The notes beneath the pieces are model-generated. The model made no database searches. It saw nothing but the letters and a program-made list of their open reading frames with translations, and was not told the origin of the DNA. From an uncultured Fusobacterium sp. (GTDB lineage Bacteria > Fusobacteriota > Fusobacteriia > Fusobacteriales > Fusobacteriaceae), in the NCBI GenBank assembly GCA_900543175.1, contig UQQO01000024.1, positions 1 through 20,638 of the forward strand: a stretch of DNA of 20,638 nucleotides. The letters are read 5' to 3'. This document shows positions 7,509 through 16,152 of this stretch, piece by piece. The first letter of the stretch is position 1. Each line of letters opens with the position of its first letter. A program made the translations under genes and the position numbers.

Positions 7509-8711
7509 ATGAGAATAGTAGTTAATATATTGGGAATAGTTTTAGTACTTGTAGCTCTTTACCTTTATTCAAGTGCTAGAAAGTCAATAAAAAAAGAGGT
7601 TATTTTAAAAGCATTAGTGGCTCAATTTGTTATTGCCTTTCTTTTAGTTAAATTTCCTTTAGGTAGAGCAGTTGTATCTAAAGTGTCAGATGTAGTTACA
7701 ATGGTATTAAACTATGGGCAAGATGGAATAGGATTTGTGTTTGGATCACTTGCAAATCCTGGAAATGCAACAGGATTTATTTTTGCAATTTCAGTTTTGT
7801 GTAACATAATATTTTTATCATCTTTAGTTGCGGCATTATATTACTTAGGAATTTTAGGTTGGGTTGTTAAGATAATAGGAAAGGGAGTAGGAAAATTATT
7901 GGGAACTACTCAAGTAGAAAGCTTTGTTGCTGTGGCTAATATGTTTTTAGGACAAACTGAAAGTCCTATACTTATTGCTAAATATCTTAACTTTATGACT
8001 GAAAGTGAAATAATGGTAGTTTTAATATCAGGAATGGGAAGTATGTCAGCTACAATTATTGGAGGATATGTAGCATTGGGAATTCCTATGGAAAGCTTAT
8101 TAATAGCTAGTGCATTGGTACCAATGGGAAGTATTGCAATTTCAAAAATTATCCTTCCAGAATTAGAAGAGACTCAAAAAATTTCTGATGTTAGAATGGA
8201 TAATAAAGGGAAAAATGAGAACTTAATAGATGCGATTACAGAGGGAGCTCAAAATGGATTAGCTTCAGCTTTAGCAATAGGAGCTTCTCTAATAGCTGTA
8301 ATAAGTATAGTTGCTCTTATTAATGGGGTTCTTGGAAACTTTAACTTAACTCTTGAAAAAATATTTGCTTATATCTTCTCTCCAATAGGGTTCTTAATGG
8401 GATTAACTGGAGAAGATATGAGACTTGCTGGAGAATTATTAGGAAGTAAACTTGTAATGAATGAGTTTATTGCTTTCCAAAAATTAGGAACAGTTTTATC
8501 TCAATTAAGTGAAAGAACAGGACTTATTCTATCAATATCACTTGCAGGATTTGCAAACTTTTCAAGTATGGGAATCTGTATAGCTGGAATTTCAGCACTT
8601 TGCCCAGAAAAGAGAGGAGTACTTTCTAAATTAGTATTTAGAGCTATGATCGGTGGATTTACTGTAAGTGTTCTAAGTGCTATGATAGTTGGACTAATTA
8701 TGTTATTCTAG
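7509..8711 (+). CDS. nupC: Concentrative nucleoside transporter (NupC/CNT family)
   Basis: This is a 400-residue inner-membrane nucleoside importer driven by an ion gradient (H+ or Na+). It has about eight membrane segments plus re-entrant hairpins, the usual bacterial CNT size. The first nucleoside-binding motif is G148-Q-T-E151-S-P-I-L (GQTESP), and the second half carries the conserved N318-E319-F-I-A-F and FANFSSMGI (348-356). A gate-like Nuc_recog segment lies near residues 95-190. The start overlaps the udp end closely: AGGAG at 7498-7502 overlaps the udp stop and the ATG follows nine bases after it, so the genes are probably translationally linked. It supplies substrates for the phosphorylases and deaminase around it. 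Substrate range (pyrimidine or purine) is not settled by sequence. Confidence 0.92.
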   Translation: MRIVVNILGIVLVLVALYLYSSARKSIKKEVILKALVAQFVIAFLLVKFPLGRAVVSKVSDVVTMVLNYGQDGIGFVFGSLANPGNATGFIFAISVLCNIIFLSSLVAALYYLGILGWVVKIIGKGVGKLLGTTQVESFVAVANMFLGQTESPILIAKYLNFMTESEIMVVLISGMGSMSATIIGGYVALGIPMESLLIASALVPMGSIAISKIILPELEETQKISDVRMDNKGKNENLIDAITEGAQNGLASALAIGASLIAVISIVALINGVLGNFNLTLEKIFAYIFSPIGFLMGLTGEDMRLAGELLGSKLVMNEFIAFQKLGTVLSQLSERTGLILSISLAGFANFSSMGICIAGISALCPEKRGVLSKLVFRAMIGGFTVSVLSAMIVGLIMLF

Positions 8712-8719
8712 GAGGAAAT

Positions 8720-9118
8720 ATGGTAAAATATAATGATATCTTATCAAGAGCTTATAAAGCAATGGAAAACGCTTATGCTCCTTACTCAAATTTCTTTGTA
8801 GGAGCTTGTGTAAAAACAAAAGATGGAAATTATTTTATAGGTGCAAATGTTGAAAATGCTTCATATGGACTTACAAATTGTGCAGAGAGAAATGCCATAT
8901 TTCAAGCATATTCAAATGGATATCGTCAAGATGATATAGAGGCAATAGCTATAGTAGGAAAGGGAAATACTTTGATAACTCCATGTGGAGCATGTAGACA
9001 AGTATTAGTAGAACTTTTAAAAAGAGATACTCCAATAGTGTTAGGAACAAAAGATGAAGTTGTAGTAACAAATATTGAAGAGCTTATGCCTATGTCTTTT
9101 ACAAGTGATAGTTTATAA
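8720..9118 (+). CDS. cdd: Cytidine deaminase
   Basis: This is a 132-residue homotetrameric-type, zinc-dependent enzyme converting cytidine and deoxycytidine to uridine and deoxyuridine, which the udp product can then cleave. The zinc ligands are C54 in T-N-C-A-E and C89 and C92 in P-C-G-A-C. E56 is the catalytic proton shuttle. The N-terminal YAPYSNFFVGA (19-29) and the sugar-binding NVEN (43-46) are typical. It sits nine bases after nupC with GGAGG in the gap. Length and motifs match the small bacterial CDA class. Confidence 0.96.
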   Translation: MVKYNDILSRAYKAMENAYAPYSNFFVGACVKTKDGNYFIGANVENASYGLTNCAERNAIFQAYSNGYRQDDIEAIAIVGKGNTLITPCGACRQVLVELLKRDTPIVLGTKDEVVVTNIEELMPMSFTSDSL

Positions 9119-9130
9119 GGAGGAAGTAAT

Positions 9131-9838
9131 ATGACACCACATAATCAAGCAAAATTAGGAGAAATAGCAAAAAATGTACTTATGCCAGGAGATCCATTAA
9201 GAGCAAAGTTTATAGCAGAAACTTTTTTAACAAATGTAAAACAAGTGAACTCTGTTAGAAATATGTTAGCTTTTACTGGAGAATATAAAGGTAAAGAGAT
9301 AACAGTTATGGCATCAGGAATGGGAATGCCATCAATAGGAATCTACTCTTATGAACTATACTCAGTTTATGGAGTTGAAAATATAATTCGTGTAGGATCA
9401 GCAGGAGCTTATTCAGGAGATCTAAAAGTTTATGATGTAGTATTAGCTGACAGTGCATGGAGTGAATCATCTTATGCACACACTCAAAATGGTTATGATA
9501 AAGATATTATATTACCAAGTGAAGAGTTAAATGAAAAGATAAAAGATGCTGCAAAGAGATTAGAAATTCCTCTACATGTTAGTAGAATCCATTCAAGTGA
9601 TGTTTTCTATAGAGAGGGAGAACCTAATTATTATAAAACTCTTTGTGAAGAAAAGGGAGTTTCTTGTGTAGAGATGGAAAGTTTTGCTCTTTTCCACAAT
9701 GCAAGAGTTTTAGGAAAAAAAGCAGCTTGCCTTTTAACAATATCAGATTCTTTTGTAACTAAAGAGGTAACAACAGCAGAGGAGAGACAAACAGCTTTTG
9801 TTAATATGATGAAAGTAGCATTAGAAACTTTTTGTTAA
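9131..9838 (+). CDS. deoD: Purine nucleoside phosphorylase, DeoD type
   Basis: This 235-residue enzyme of the hexameric (DeoD) class cleaves adenosine, inosine, guanosine and their deoxy forms with phosphate to free base and (deoxy)ribose-1-phosphate. Key residues are in the expected places: H4 from the neighbouring subunit, G20 and R24 in MPGDPLRA, R43, R87 and S90 in IRVGSAG, and the ribose site E181-M182-E183. S205-D206 in TISDS is the pair in which the aspartate protonates purine N7. Length equals the family norm. The start follows AAGGAGG that overlaps the end of cdd. Its pentose-1-phosphate product is the substrate of the deoB product encoded next. Confidence 0.96.
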   Translation: MTPHNQAKLGEIAKNVLMPGDPLRAKFIAETFLTNVKQVNSVRNMLAFTGEYKGKEITVMASGMGMPSIGIYSYELYSVYGVENIIRVGSAGAYSGDLKVYDVVLADSAWSESSYAHTQNGYDKDIILPSEELNEKIKDAAKRLEIPLHVSRIHSSDVFYREGEPNYYKTLCEEKGVSCVEMESFALFHNARVLGKKAACLLTISDSFVTKEVTTAEERQTAFVNMMKVALETFC

Positions 9839-9857
9839 TTAGATTGGAGGAAATTCA

Positions 9858-11048
9858 GTGAAAAGATATAAGAGAATTTTTACAGTTGTTATAGATTCAT
9901 TGGGAATAGGGGCTATGGACGATGCTGAAAAATATGGAGATATAGGGGTAAATACTCTTGGACATATAGCTGAATCAGTAGATAGATTAAATATTTCAAA
10001 TTTACAAAAATTAGGGATAGCAAATCTATGCAGATTAAAAAATATAGAGCCAGTTGCTAAACCTTTAGGTTACTATGGAGAGTTAAAAGAAACAAGTGTA
10101 GGAAAAGACACAATGACAGGGCATTGGGAAATGATGGGACTTAACATAGATAAACCTTTTCAAACATTTACAGAAACAGGTTTTCCAAAAGAGTTAATAG
10201 ATGAGCTAGAAAAAAGATTTGGTCATAAAATAGTAGGAAATAAATCAGCTAGTGGTACTGAAATATTAGATGAGTATGGAGAACATGAGATTGCAACTGG
10301 AGATGTAATAGTATATACAAGTGCAGACTCTGTACTTCAAATTTGTGGAAATGAAGAGACAATGGGGCTTGAAACTCTTTACAAGTATTGTGAAATTGCT
10401 AGAGAGCTTACAATGAAAGATGAATGGAAAGTTGGAAGAGTAATAGCAAGGCCATATATAGGTAGAAAAAAGGGTGAGTTTAAGAGAACAAGTAATCGTC
10501 ACGATTATGCTTTAAAACCTTATGGAAGAACAACTTTAAATGTTCTTAAAGACAGTAATTTTGATGTTATTTCAGTAGGGAAAATAAATGATATTTTTGA
10601 TGGTGAAGGAATAACAGAATCAAATAAATCAAAAAGTTCTGTTCATGGAATGGAGCAAACTATAGAGATAGCAGATAGAGATTTTAAAGGATTATGTTTT
10701 GTAAATCTTGTTGACTTTGATGCTCTATGGGGGCATAGAAGAAATCCTAAGGGGTATGCAGAAGAATTGGAAAAATTTGATCTGAACTTGGGAGTTTTAT
10801 TAGGAAAATTAAGAGAAGATGATCTATTAATAATAACAGCAGATCATGGAAATGATCCTACTTACACAGGAACAGATCATACAAGAGAGAGAGTTCCATT
10901 TTTAGCTTATTCACCTTCAATGAAAGAATCTGGTAAATTAGAAACTGCTGATACATTTGCAGTTATTGGAGCTACCATAGCAGATAATTTTGAAGTTGAG
11001 ATGCCAGAAAATACTATTGGAACATCTATATTAGAAAAATTAATTTAA
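9858..11048 (+). CDS. deoB: Phosphopentomutase
   Basis: This 396-residue alkaline-phosphatase-superfamily enzyme converts (deoxy)ribose-1-phosphate to (deoxy)ribose-5-phosphate using two Mn2+ ions. The metal ligands visible are D13 (VVIDSLG), D288 and H293 (in VDFDALWGH), D329-H330 (TADHGND) and H341 (TGTDHTRE). The phosphate-carrying residue is T85 in [10 protein letters not shown], matching the Thr85 described for the Bacillus cereus enzyme. The start is GTG at 9858, seven bases after TGGAGG; no ATG fits as well. It links the two phosphorylases upstream to the aldolase downstream. Confidence 0.97.
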   Translation: MKRYKRIFTVVIDSLGIGAMDDAEKYGDIGVNTLGHIAESVDRLNISNLQKLGIANLCRLKNIEPVAKPLGYYGELKETSVGKDTMTGHWEMMGLNIDKPFQTFTETGFPKELIDELEKRFGHKIVGNKSASGTEILDEYGEHEIATGDVIVYTSADSVLQICGNEETMGLETLYKYCEIARELTMKDEWKVGRVIARPYIGRKKGEFKRTSNRHDYALKPYGRTTLNVLKDSNFDVISVGKINDIFDGEGITESNKSKSSVHGMEQTIEIADRDFKGLCFVNLVDFDALWGHRRNPKGYAEELEKFDLNLGVLLGKLREDDLLIITADHGNDPTYTGTDHTRERVPFLAYSPSMKESGKLETADTFAVIGATIADNFEVEMPENTIGTSILEKLI

Positions 11049-11066
11049 AATTTAGAGGAGAATAAA

Positions 11067-11714
11067 ATGGATAAAAAAGCGATATTAAAGATGGTTGATC
11101 ATACTTTATTAGCTCAAACTGCAACTTGGGAGCAAATAAAAGAGATTTTAGATGATTCAATGACTTATGATGTAGCATCAGCATGTATTCCAGCATCTTT
11201 TGTAAAAAGAGCTAAAGAATATGTTGGAGATAAATTACCTATTTGTACAGTAATAGGGTTTCCAAATGGATATAGCACAACAGCTGTAAAAGTTTTTGAA
11301 ACTGAAGATGCTGTAAAAAATGGTGCTGATGAGATAGATATGGTTATCAATATTGGAGATCTAAAAGATAAAAAATATGATGATATTCTTCAAGAGATAA
11401 AAGCAATTCACAAAGCTTGTAATGGAAAGATATTAAAAGTAATAATTGAAACTTGTCTTTTAACTGAGGAAGAAAAAATAAAAATGTGTGAAATTGTTAC
11501 TGAATCAGGAGCAGAATTTATAAAAACATCAACTGGATTCTCAACTTCAGGAGCTAAATTTGAAGATGTAGCTCTTATGAAAAAATATGTAGGTAAAGAT
11601 GTTAAAATAAAACCTGCAGGGGGAATAAGCTCTTTTGAAGATGCAGAAAAATTTGTTGAACTTGGAGCAGATAGATTAGGAACAAGTAGACTTGTAAAAA
11701 TAATAAAAGGTTAA
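11067..11714 (+). CDS. deoC: Deoxyribose-phosphate aldolase
   Basis: This 215-residue class I aldolase cleaves 2-deoxyribose-5-phosphate to acetaldehyde and glyceraldehyde-3-phosphate, feeding deoxynucleoside carbon into central metabolism. The Schiff-base lysine is K153 in FIKTSTGF. The helper residues are D91 ([10 protein letters not shown]) and K182 in VKIKPAGGI, and the phosphate-binding GTSR ends the barrel (205-208). Length is typical of the short DeoC class. GAGGAG lies at 11055-11060 before the ATG. It is the last gene of the operon and is followed at once by a strong terminator. Confidence 0.97.
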   Translation: MDKKAILKMVDHTLLAQTATWEQIKEILDDSMTYDVASACIPASFVKRAKEYVGDKLPICTVIGFPNGYSTTAVKVFETEDAVKNGADEIDMVINIGDLKDKKYDDILQEIKAIHKACNGKILKVIIETCLLTEEEKIKMCEIVTESGAEFIKTSTGFSTSGAKFEDVALMKKYVGKDVKIKPAGGISSFEDAEKFVELGADRLGTSRLVKIIKG

Positions 11715-11721
11715 TTAAAAT

Positions 11722-11768
11722 AAACGGTTTTAGCTTTGTGTTTTACAAAACTTTAACCGTTTTTCTTT
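11722..11768 (+). terminator. Intrinsic terminator of the nucleoside operon
   Basis: AAACGGTT (11722-11729) pairs with AACCGTTT (11755-11762). The stem extends to about 18 pairs with three mismatches, up to TTTGT/ACAAA, and is followed by a TTTTTCTTTTT tract. It begins eight bases after the deoC stop. Confidence 0.9.
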
Positions 11769-11800
11769 TTATAGCTAATCTTTTTTTTCTTATACATATA

Positions 11801-11809
11801 TGGTATAAT
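11801..11809 (+). promoter_or_regulatory. Extended -10 promoter of the TruA-like gene
   Basis: TGGTATAAT (11801-11809) is a perfect extended -10 (TGnTATAAT). The -35 region is only a T-run (about 11781-11787), as tolerated by extended -10 promoters. The start codon lies about 30 bases downstream. Confidence 0.5.
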
Positions 11810-11839
11810 TAAAAGAATTGAAAATTATGGAGGATAAAA

Positions 11840-12688
11840 TTGGATATAAGAGCTATAGAAAAAACAAGTAAATGGGGGTATATGTTTTATATCTCATATA
11901 ATGGACAGAAATTTCACTCTTTTGATGAGATGGCAGGGAAGAAAAGTGTAAAGGGTGTTTTCAGAGAGATTATGGAAAAAGTAGGATTTTCATGGGCAAA
12001 GGGTATTCAGCAAGCTGGAAGGACAGATGCTAAAGTTAGTGCAAATGAGAATATACTTTATGTTAGTAGTAATTTTAATGGAGATATGGAAAATTTAAAA
12101 AATAGTTTTAATCAACTATCAACTGGGGATCTAAAAGTTACAATGGTAAAAAAGACATTTCCAAATCTTGTGTTTCCAGAGATGATAGAAAAGAGAGAAT
12201 ATATCTATAGCTATCCTAAAAAATTAATAAAAAATTCAGAAGAAGAGATAGAAAAACTGTGTAGAGAATTAAGTGGAACATATGATGTAAGTAAGTTTAC
12301 TGATAAAAAAGGGCTAGAGCTAAAAGAACATATTAGAGAGGTAAAAATTACCTATGAAAATGGAAAATTGAGATTTTTAGGGAACTCATTTATGCCTAAG
12401 CAAGTTAGAATAATGTCAGGATATATTTTAACTGGTAAAAAAGAGGCTCTTATGGGTAAATATCTAACTTTAGAAAAGATATATCTGAAAGAGGAATTAA
12501 AAAATCTGATTTTAGAGAAGTGTGAAGTGGAAGTTGAAAATATTTTAGAGGCAGAGAGAACATTAGATAAAAACCTATATATTTTCTATGTAAAGAAAGG
12601 GAGCAAAGGGGAATTTATAGGAAAAAATGGAAGTAATATAAAAAAATTAAAGAAGATATATAAGAATATTATTGTGAGAGAGATATGA
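11840..12688 (+). CDS. TruA-like pseudouridine synthase with C-terminal KH-like domain
   Basis: This is a 282-residue protein. Residues about 12-210 follow the TruA pattern: YISYNGQKFHSF (18-29), the active-site AGRTD with catalytic D63 (59-63), REYIYSYP (119-126), GTYDVSKFT (146-154) and FLGNSFMPKQVRIMSGYIL (179-197). It is divergent: the usual GWQ after the first strand and the VHA histidine after the aspartate are lost. Residues about 245-282 look like a KH RNA-binding fold with the GKNG loop (261-264), an addition absent from ordinary TruA. It presumably isomerises uridine in tRNA or another RNA, with the KH part helping to bind it; the target is unknown. The start is TTG at 11840 after TGGAGGA. 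The stop overlaps the next ATG by four bases, so the two genes are coupled. Confidence 0.75.
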   Translation: MDIRAIEKTSKWGYMFYISYNGQKFHSFDEMAGKKSVKGVFREIMEKVGFSWAKGIQQAGRTDAKVSANENILYVSSNFNGDMENLKNSFNQLSTGDLKVTMVKKTFPNLVFPEMIEKREYIYSYPKKLIKNSEEEIEKLCRELSGTYDVSKFTDKKGLELKEHIREVKITYENGKLRFLGNSFMPKQVRIMSGYILTGKKEALMGKYLTLEKIYLKEELKNLILEKCEVEVENILEAERTLDKNLYIFYVKKGSKGEFIGKNGSNIKKLKKIYKNIIVREI

Positions 12689-13107
12689 TAATAAGTAGAA
12701 TAAAACAGGGATTATTATATATTTTTGGAAGATACAATGAAAAAAATAATGATATTGTAAAAACTATATTATCTGATGAGGAGTTTGAAATGTTTAATTC
12801 TATGTCTAGATATGAGAAGATTCACTCATTTAGATTGTATAATTTTTTATTGAAAAATGAGGTTTTAAAAGATGACAAACTCTTTTTTAAACTTGCACTG
12901 TTACATGATTGTGGAAAGAAAAGTCCATCTTTATTCAAGAGAATGAAAAAAGTTATTTTAGGAGATAGAGAACTTGAAAATCATAGTGAAGATGGATTTA
13001 ATAAATTAAAAGATATAAATTATGAGTTAGCTATTTTGTGTAAAAATCATCATATTAAAAGTGAAGATAAAAAGATGCAAGAGTTTCAAAAATTAGATGA
13101 TAAATAA
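12685..13107 (+). CDS. Small HD-domain metal-dependent phosphohydrolase
   Basis: This 140-residue protein consists almost entirely of an HD domain. The metal-binding set can be followed as H47 in EKIHSFRLY, H74-D75 in LALLHDCGKK, H100 in LENHSEDGF and a terminal aspartate (D138/D139) in the last residues. H122-H123 lies in between, as in many HD proteins. HD enzymes hydrolyse phosphate esters of nucleotides or RNA, but nothing here fixes the substrate. Its ATG lies in the ATGA overlap with the upstream TruA-KH gene, with no separate strong ribosome binding site, so it is translated by coupling. That suggests a shared role in RNA or nucleotide metabolism (inference). Confidence 0.8.
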   Translation: MIISRIKQGLLYIFGRYNEKNNDIVKTILSDEEFEMFNSMSRYEKIHSFRLYNFLLKNEVLKDDKLFFKLALLHDCGKKSPSLFKRMKKVILGDRELENHSEDGFNKLKDINYELAILCKNHHIKSEDKKMQEFQKLDDK

Positions 13108-13175
13108 AAAAAGTAGGTAAAACATTTTAAAAATGTTAAAATAAAGTATAAATTTTATAAAAAAGAGAGGAAAAG

Positions 13176-14936
13176 ATGAGAGTAAATTTAGATAAATACT
13201 TATTAAAAGTAGAGAAACCAGCACAATATTTAGGAAATGAGATAAATAGTATTCATAAAGATGAGTTTAAAATTAGAATGTGTCTATTTTTCCCAGATAT
13301 TTATGAAGTGGGAATGTCAAACTTAGGGATAAGAATCCTATATAGCTTAATGAACAGAGTAGAAGGATTCTCTTTAGAGAGAGGTTTTGCTCCAATGGAA
13401 GATATGGAAAATATAATGAGAGAAAATAATATTCCTATGTTTTCATTAGAGAGTAAAACTCCATTAAAAGAGTTTGATATAATAGGATTTTCACTATCTT
13501 ATGAGATGTGTTATCCAAATGTATTAAATGCTCTTGATTTAGCAGGGATACCGTTAGAGAGAGAAAAAAGAGGAGAAGAGTATCCGTTGATTATGGCAGG
13601 GGGAACTTGTATGATGAACCCAAAACCTATGGAGAAATTCTTAGACTTCATCGTTATAGGAGATGGAGAAGATGTAATGGTAGAGATTGCAAAGAGAATG
13701 GTTGCAAACTCTGACAAAACAAAGATGGAAAAACTACAATTGATAGAAGATCTTGATGGGGTATATATTCCAGCACTTCACAAAGGAAAGAAAAGAATAA
13801 GAAGAGCTATTGTTGAAGATTTAGAGAAAACAGAGTTTTATGATGATCAATTAGTACCATACATAAATATTGTACATGATAGAGCATCTGTTGAGATTCA
13901 AAGAGGATGTACTAGAGGTTGTAGATTCTGTCAAGCAGGGATAGTATATAGACCAGCTAGAGAGAGAAGTTTAACTAGAAACTGTGAATTAATAGAGAAA
14001 ATGATAAGAAATACTGGATATTCAGAAATCTCTCTATCTTCATTAAGTAGTAGTGATTATAGTAGAATAGATGAGCTTATAAAAAAATTAAAAAGTAAAT
14101 ATGAAAACAAAAATCTAGGAATTTCTCTACCATCATTGAGAATGAATCCTTACTCAGTTCAAGTTGCTGATGATATAAGTGGAGGAAAGAGAACAGGGTT
14201 TACTTTTGCACCAGAGGCAGGATCTCAAAGATTGAGAGATATAATAAATAAAGGTGTAGAGGAAGCAGATGTTTTAGATACTGCTGAAGCTGCAATCAGA
14301 GGAAAATGGGAAAATCTAAAATTCTATTTTATGATAGGATTACCATATGAAACTGATGAAGATGTAGCAGCTATCTATGATTTAGCAACAAAAGTATTAA
14401 AAAGATGTCTGCCTATTAGTAAAAGAATAAATGTAACAGTAAGTGTATCAAACTTTGTTCCAAAACCTCATACTCCTTTCCAATGGGCAGAGCAAATGGA
14501 CATGGAAGAGATGAAGAGAAAACATAAGATTTTAAGAGATCTATTTAAAGGATCAAAACATTGTACTCTTAGAATCCACGACAGTAAAAAATCTTATCTT
14601 GAAGGATTATTATCAAGAGGAGATGAAAGAACAGGAGATTTAATTCAAAGAGCCTTTGAAATGGGAGCTAAACTAGATGATTATAGAGATAACTATGATA
14701 TTTGGATAGGAGCAGCTCAAGAGTTAGGAATAGAGGAAAAAACTTATCTAGGTGCTAGAGAGTTAGATCAAGAATTACCTTGGGATATGGTAGATATTGG
14801 AGTAGATAAGAATTTCTTACTTAGAGAGAATGAAAAAGCTAGAGAGGGAGCTTTAACACCTGATTGTAGAAAACAATGTTCAGGTTGTGGAATGAAAAAG
14901 AGATTTCCTAATTGTTTAAAAATAGCAGAAAATTAA
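13176..14936 (+). CDS. B12-binding-like radical SAM protein (TIGR03960 type)
   Basis: This is a 586-residue protein. Residues about 30-180 form a B12-binding-like N-terminal region (FPDIYEVGMSNLG, GFSLSYEM, GGTCMMNPKP, GDGED). Residues about 235-440 are the radical SAM barrel with the iron-sulfur cysteines C245, C249 and C252 in RGCTRGCRFCQAG. The C-terminus adds a cysteine cluster (C564, C568, C571, C580) that may hold another cluster or zinc. This layout matches the conserved but uncharacterised TIGR03960 family. In Clostridia I recall it next to a DUF2344 protein and RNase G; that partner is absent here. The reaction is unknown. The start follows AGAGAGG. The 68-base gap before it has a weak A/T hairpin (13121-13137) but no clear terminator, so it may share the upstream transcript. 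Confidence 0.87.
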   Translation: MRVNLDKYLLKVEKPAQYLGNEINSIHKDEFKIRMCLFFPDIYEVGMSNLGIRILYSLMNRVEGFSLERGFAPMEDMENIMRENNIPMFSLESKTPLKEFDIIGFSLSYEMCYPNVLNALDLAGIPLEREKRGEEYPLIMAGGTCMMNPKPMEKFLDFIVIGDGEDVMVEIAKRMVANSDKTKMEKLQLIEDLDGVYIPALHKGKKRIRRAIVEDLEKTEFYDDQLVPYINIVHDRASVEIQRGCTRGCRFCQAGIVYRPARERSLTRNCELIEKMIRNTGYSEISLSSLSSSDYSRIDELIKKLKSKYENKNLGISLPSLRMNPYSVQVADDISGGKRTGFTFAPEAGSQRLRDIINKGVEEADVLDTAEAAIRGKWENLKFYFMIGLPYETDEDVAAIYDLATKVLKRCLPISKRINVTVSVSNFVPKPHTPFQWAEQMDMEEMKRKHKILRDLFKGSKHCTLRIHDSKKSYLEGLLSRGDERTGDLIQRAFEMGAKLDDYRDNYDIWIGAAQELGIEEKTYLGARELDQELPWDMVDIGVDKNFLLRENEKAREGALTPDCRKQCSGCGMKKRFPNCLKIAEN

Positions 14937-14957
14937 TGAGAAATATTGGAGGAAAAT

Positions 14958-15632
14958 ATGGTAAATATAGGAAATGATTGGGATGAGATATTAAAAGATG
15001 AATTTCAAAAAGAGTATTATCAAAATTTGAGAAAATTTTTAATAAGTGAATATAGAAGTAGAACTATCTATCCTAAGCCAGATGATATTTTTTCAGCTTT
15101 GAAATTAACAAGTTTTAAAGATTGTAAGGTTTTAATTTTAGGGCAAGATCCATATCATGGACCAAATCAAGCTCATGGATTGGCATTTTCTGTAAATATT
15201 GGAATCAAGACACCCCCATCTTTACAAAATATGTATAAAGAGTTAAAGGAGGAGTTAGGTACCTATATCCCAAATAATGGGTATCTAGTTCCTTGGGCAA
15301 AACAAGGGATACTTCTTCTTAATACAGCATTAACAGTTAGAGCAGGAGAAGCTAACTCTCATTCAAAAATAGGATGGGAAATTTTTACAGATAATATTAT
15401 AAAACATTTAAACGGGAGAGAAGAACCAGTAATATTTGTATTATGGGGAGCTAACGCTAGAAAGAAAAAAGCTTTCATTGATCAGAAAAGACATTATATT
15501 TTAGAGGCAGCTCATCCAAGTCCTCTTTCAGCATGGAACGGTTTTTTTGGGTGTGGACACTTTAAAAAGATAAATAGTATACTAAAAATGTTAGGAAAAG
15601 AGGAAATTGATTGGCAAATTGAAAATGTTTAA
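14958..15632 (+). CDS. ung: Uracil-DNA glycosylase
   Basis: This is a 224-residue family 1 UDG that removes uracil from DNA to begin base excision repair. The catalytic water-activating D64 lies in [17 protein letters not shown] (62-78). N122 in LLLNT recognises uracil, and [13 protein letters not shown] (186-198) is the leucine-loop region with H186. A TTG start twelve bases upstream overlaps the GGAGG at 14948-14952, so the ATG at 14958 is the true start. It follows the radical SAM gene by 21 bases and may be co-transcribed. Length equals the bacterial norm. Confidence 0.97.
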   Translation: MVNIGNDWDEILKDEFQKEYYQNLRKFLISEYRSRTIYPKPDDIFSALKLTSFKDCKVLILGQDPYHGPNQAHGLAFSVNIGIKTPPSLQNMYKELKEELGTYIPNNGYLVPWAKQGILLLNTALTVRAGEANSHSKIGWEIFTDNIIKHLNGREEPVIFVLWGANARKKKAFIDQKRHYILEAAHPSPLSAWNGFFGCGHFKKINSILKMLGKEEIDWQIENV

Positions 15633-15690
15633 ATGTCAGTTAAAATGATGGTTTTACAGATGTTTTATAATTTATATTAAAAGGATATAG

Positions 15691-15721
15691 TTGTCACAAA
15701 TATGACACAGAGGTCTAATAT
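15691..15721 (+). promoter_or_regulatory. Promoter and inverted repeat upstream of the Spy-like gene
   Basis: TTGTCA (15691-15696) and TAATAT (15716-15721) form a plausible promoter with a long 19-base spacer. A perfect inverted repeat TGTCA-N6-TGACA (15692-15707) overlaps the -35. Its geometry resembles Crp/Fnr-family sites (TGTGA-N6-TCACA). This suggests regulated, perhaps stress-controlled, expression of the gene and possibly of the envelope genes after it. Confidence 0.4.
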
Positions 15722-15757
15722 AATTAAAAAAATAGCTGTATAAACTGGAGGCTAATT

Positions 15758-16126
15758 ATGAGATATATCAATTTGCTAATATTAACATTGTTTTTTTCTA
15801 TGATACCTATATATGCTAATGAGATAGTTGTTGATGGGTGTACTGTGTACTTTAGTAATCTAACTAATAAACAGAAAGATGAAATTATAGGGTTGAGAGA
15901 GAATCTCCTTATAAAATCAAATGATATAAAAAAACAATTAAAAACTATAAGAATCAGAATACAAGAAGAGATGAGAAAAGAGAATCCAGACTGGGTTTAT
16001 ATGGATGAATTAAATGAAAAATTTTTTCGATTGCAAACTCAGTTGACAAATGAACTTATAAAATATAAAAAACAATTAGAGAAAATAACATATGAAGAAT
16101 ATGGTCAGCTAAGTGAGGCTGACTGA
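15758..16126 (+). CDS. Small exported protein, Spy/CpxP-like (LTxxQ)
   Basis: This 122-residue protein has a clear signal peptide (residues 1-20, a hydrophobic stretch ending IYA before NEIV), predicting export to the periplasm. The mature part is almost all charged helix. LTNKQ at 35-39 fits the LTxxQ motif of the Spy/CpxP family and a partial second one occurs at LTNEL (96-100). A helical hairpin from about 37 to 112 fits the family shape. Spy-like proteins are periplasmic chaperones or envelope stress sensors. The similarity is weak, so it could be an unrelated helical protein. GGAGG precedes the ATG. It lies 26 bases ahead of murE. Confidence 0.6.
   Translation: MRYINLLILTLFFSMIPIYANEIVVDGCTVYFSNLTNKQKDEIIGLRENLLIKSNDIKKQLKTIRIRIQEEMRKENPDWVYMDELNEKFFRLQTQLTNELIKYKKQLEKITYEEYGQLSEAD
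16104..16123 (+). terminator. Possible weak terminator or attenuator before murE
   Basis: A perfect GTCAGC/GCTGAC stem with an 8-base loop covers the last codons of the Spy-like gene, up against its stop codon. It is followed by ATTTTCTTATTT. The stem is short and the T-run interrupted, so partial read-through into murE is likely. Confidence 0.35.
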
Positions 16127-16152
16127 TTTTCTTATTTAATTTAGGAGCATAT

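Noticed and set aside
10266..10502. Antisense frames within deoB, and similar ones in deoC, the radical SAM gene, murE/kdsA and kdsD
   Set aside because: Each lies wholly inside a strongly supported gene and lacks a start signal; these are composition shadows.
13121..13137. AACATTT/AAATGTT hairpin as a terminator before the radical SAM gene
   Set aside because: The stem is all A/T but one pair and no T-run follows.
14946..14957. TTG start for ung
   Set aside because: It overlaps the GGAGG that serves the ATG at 14958.
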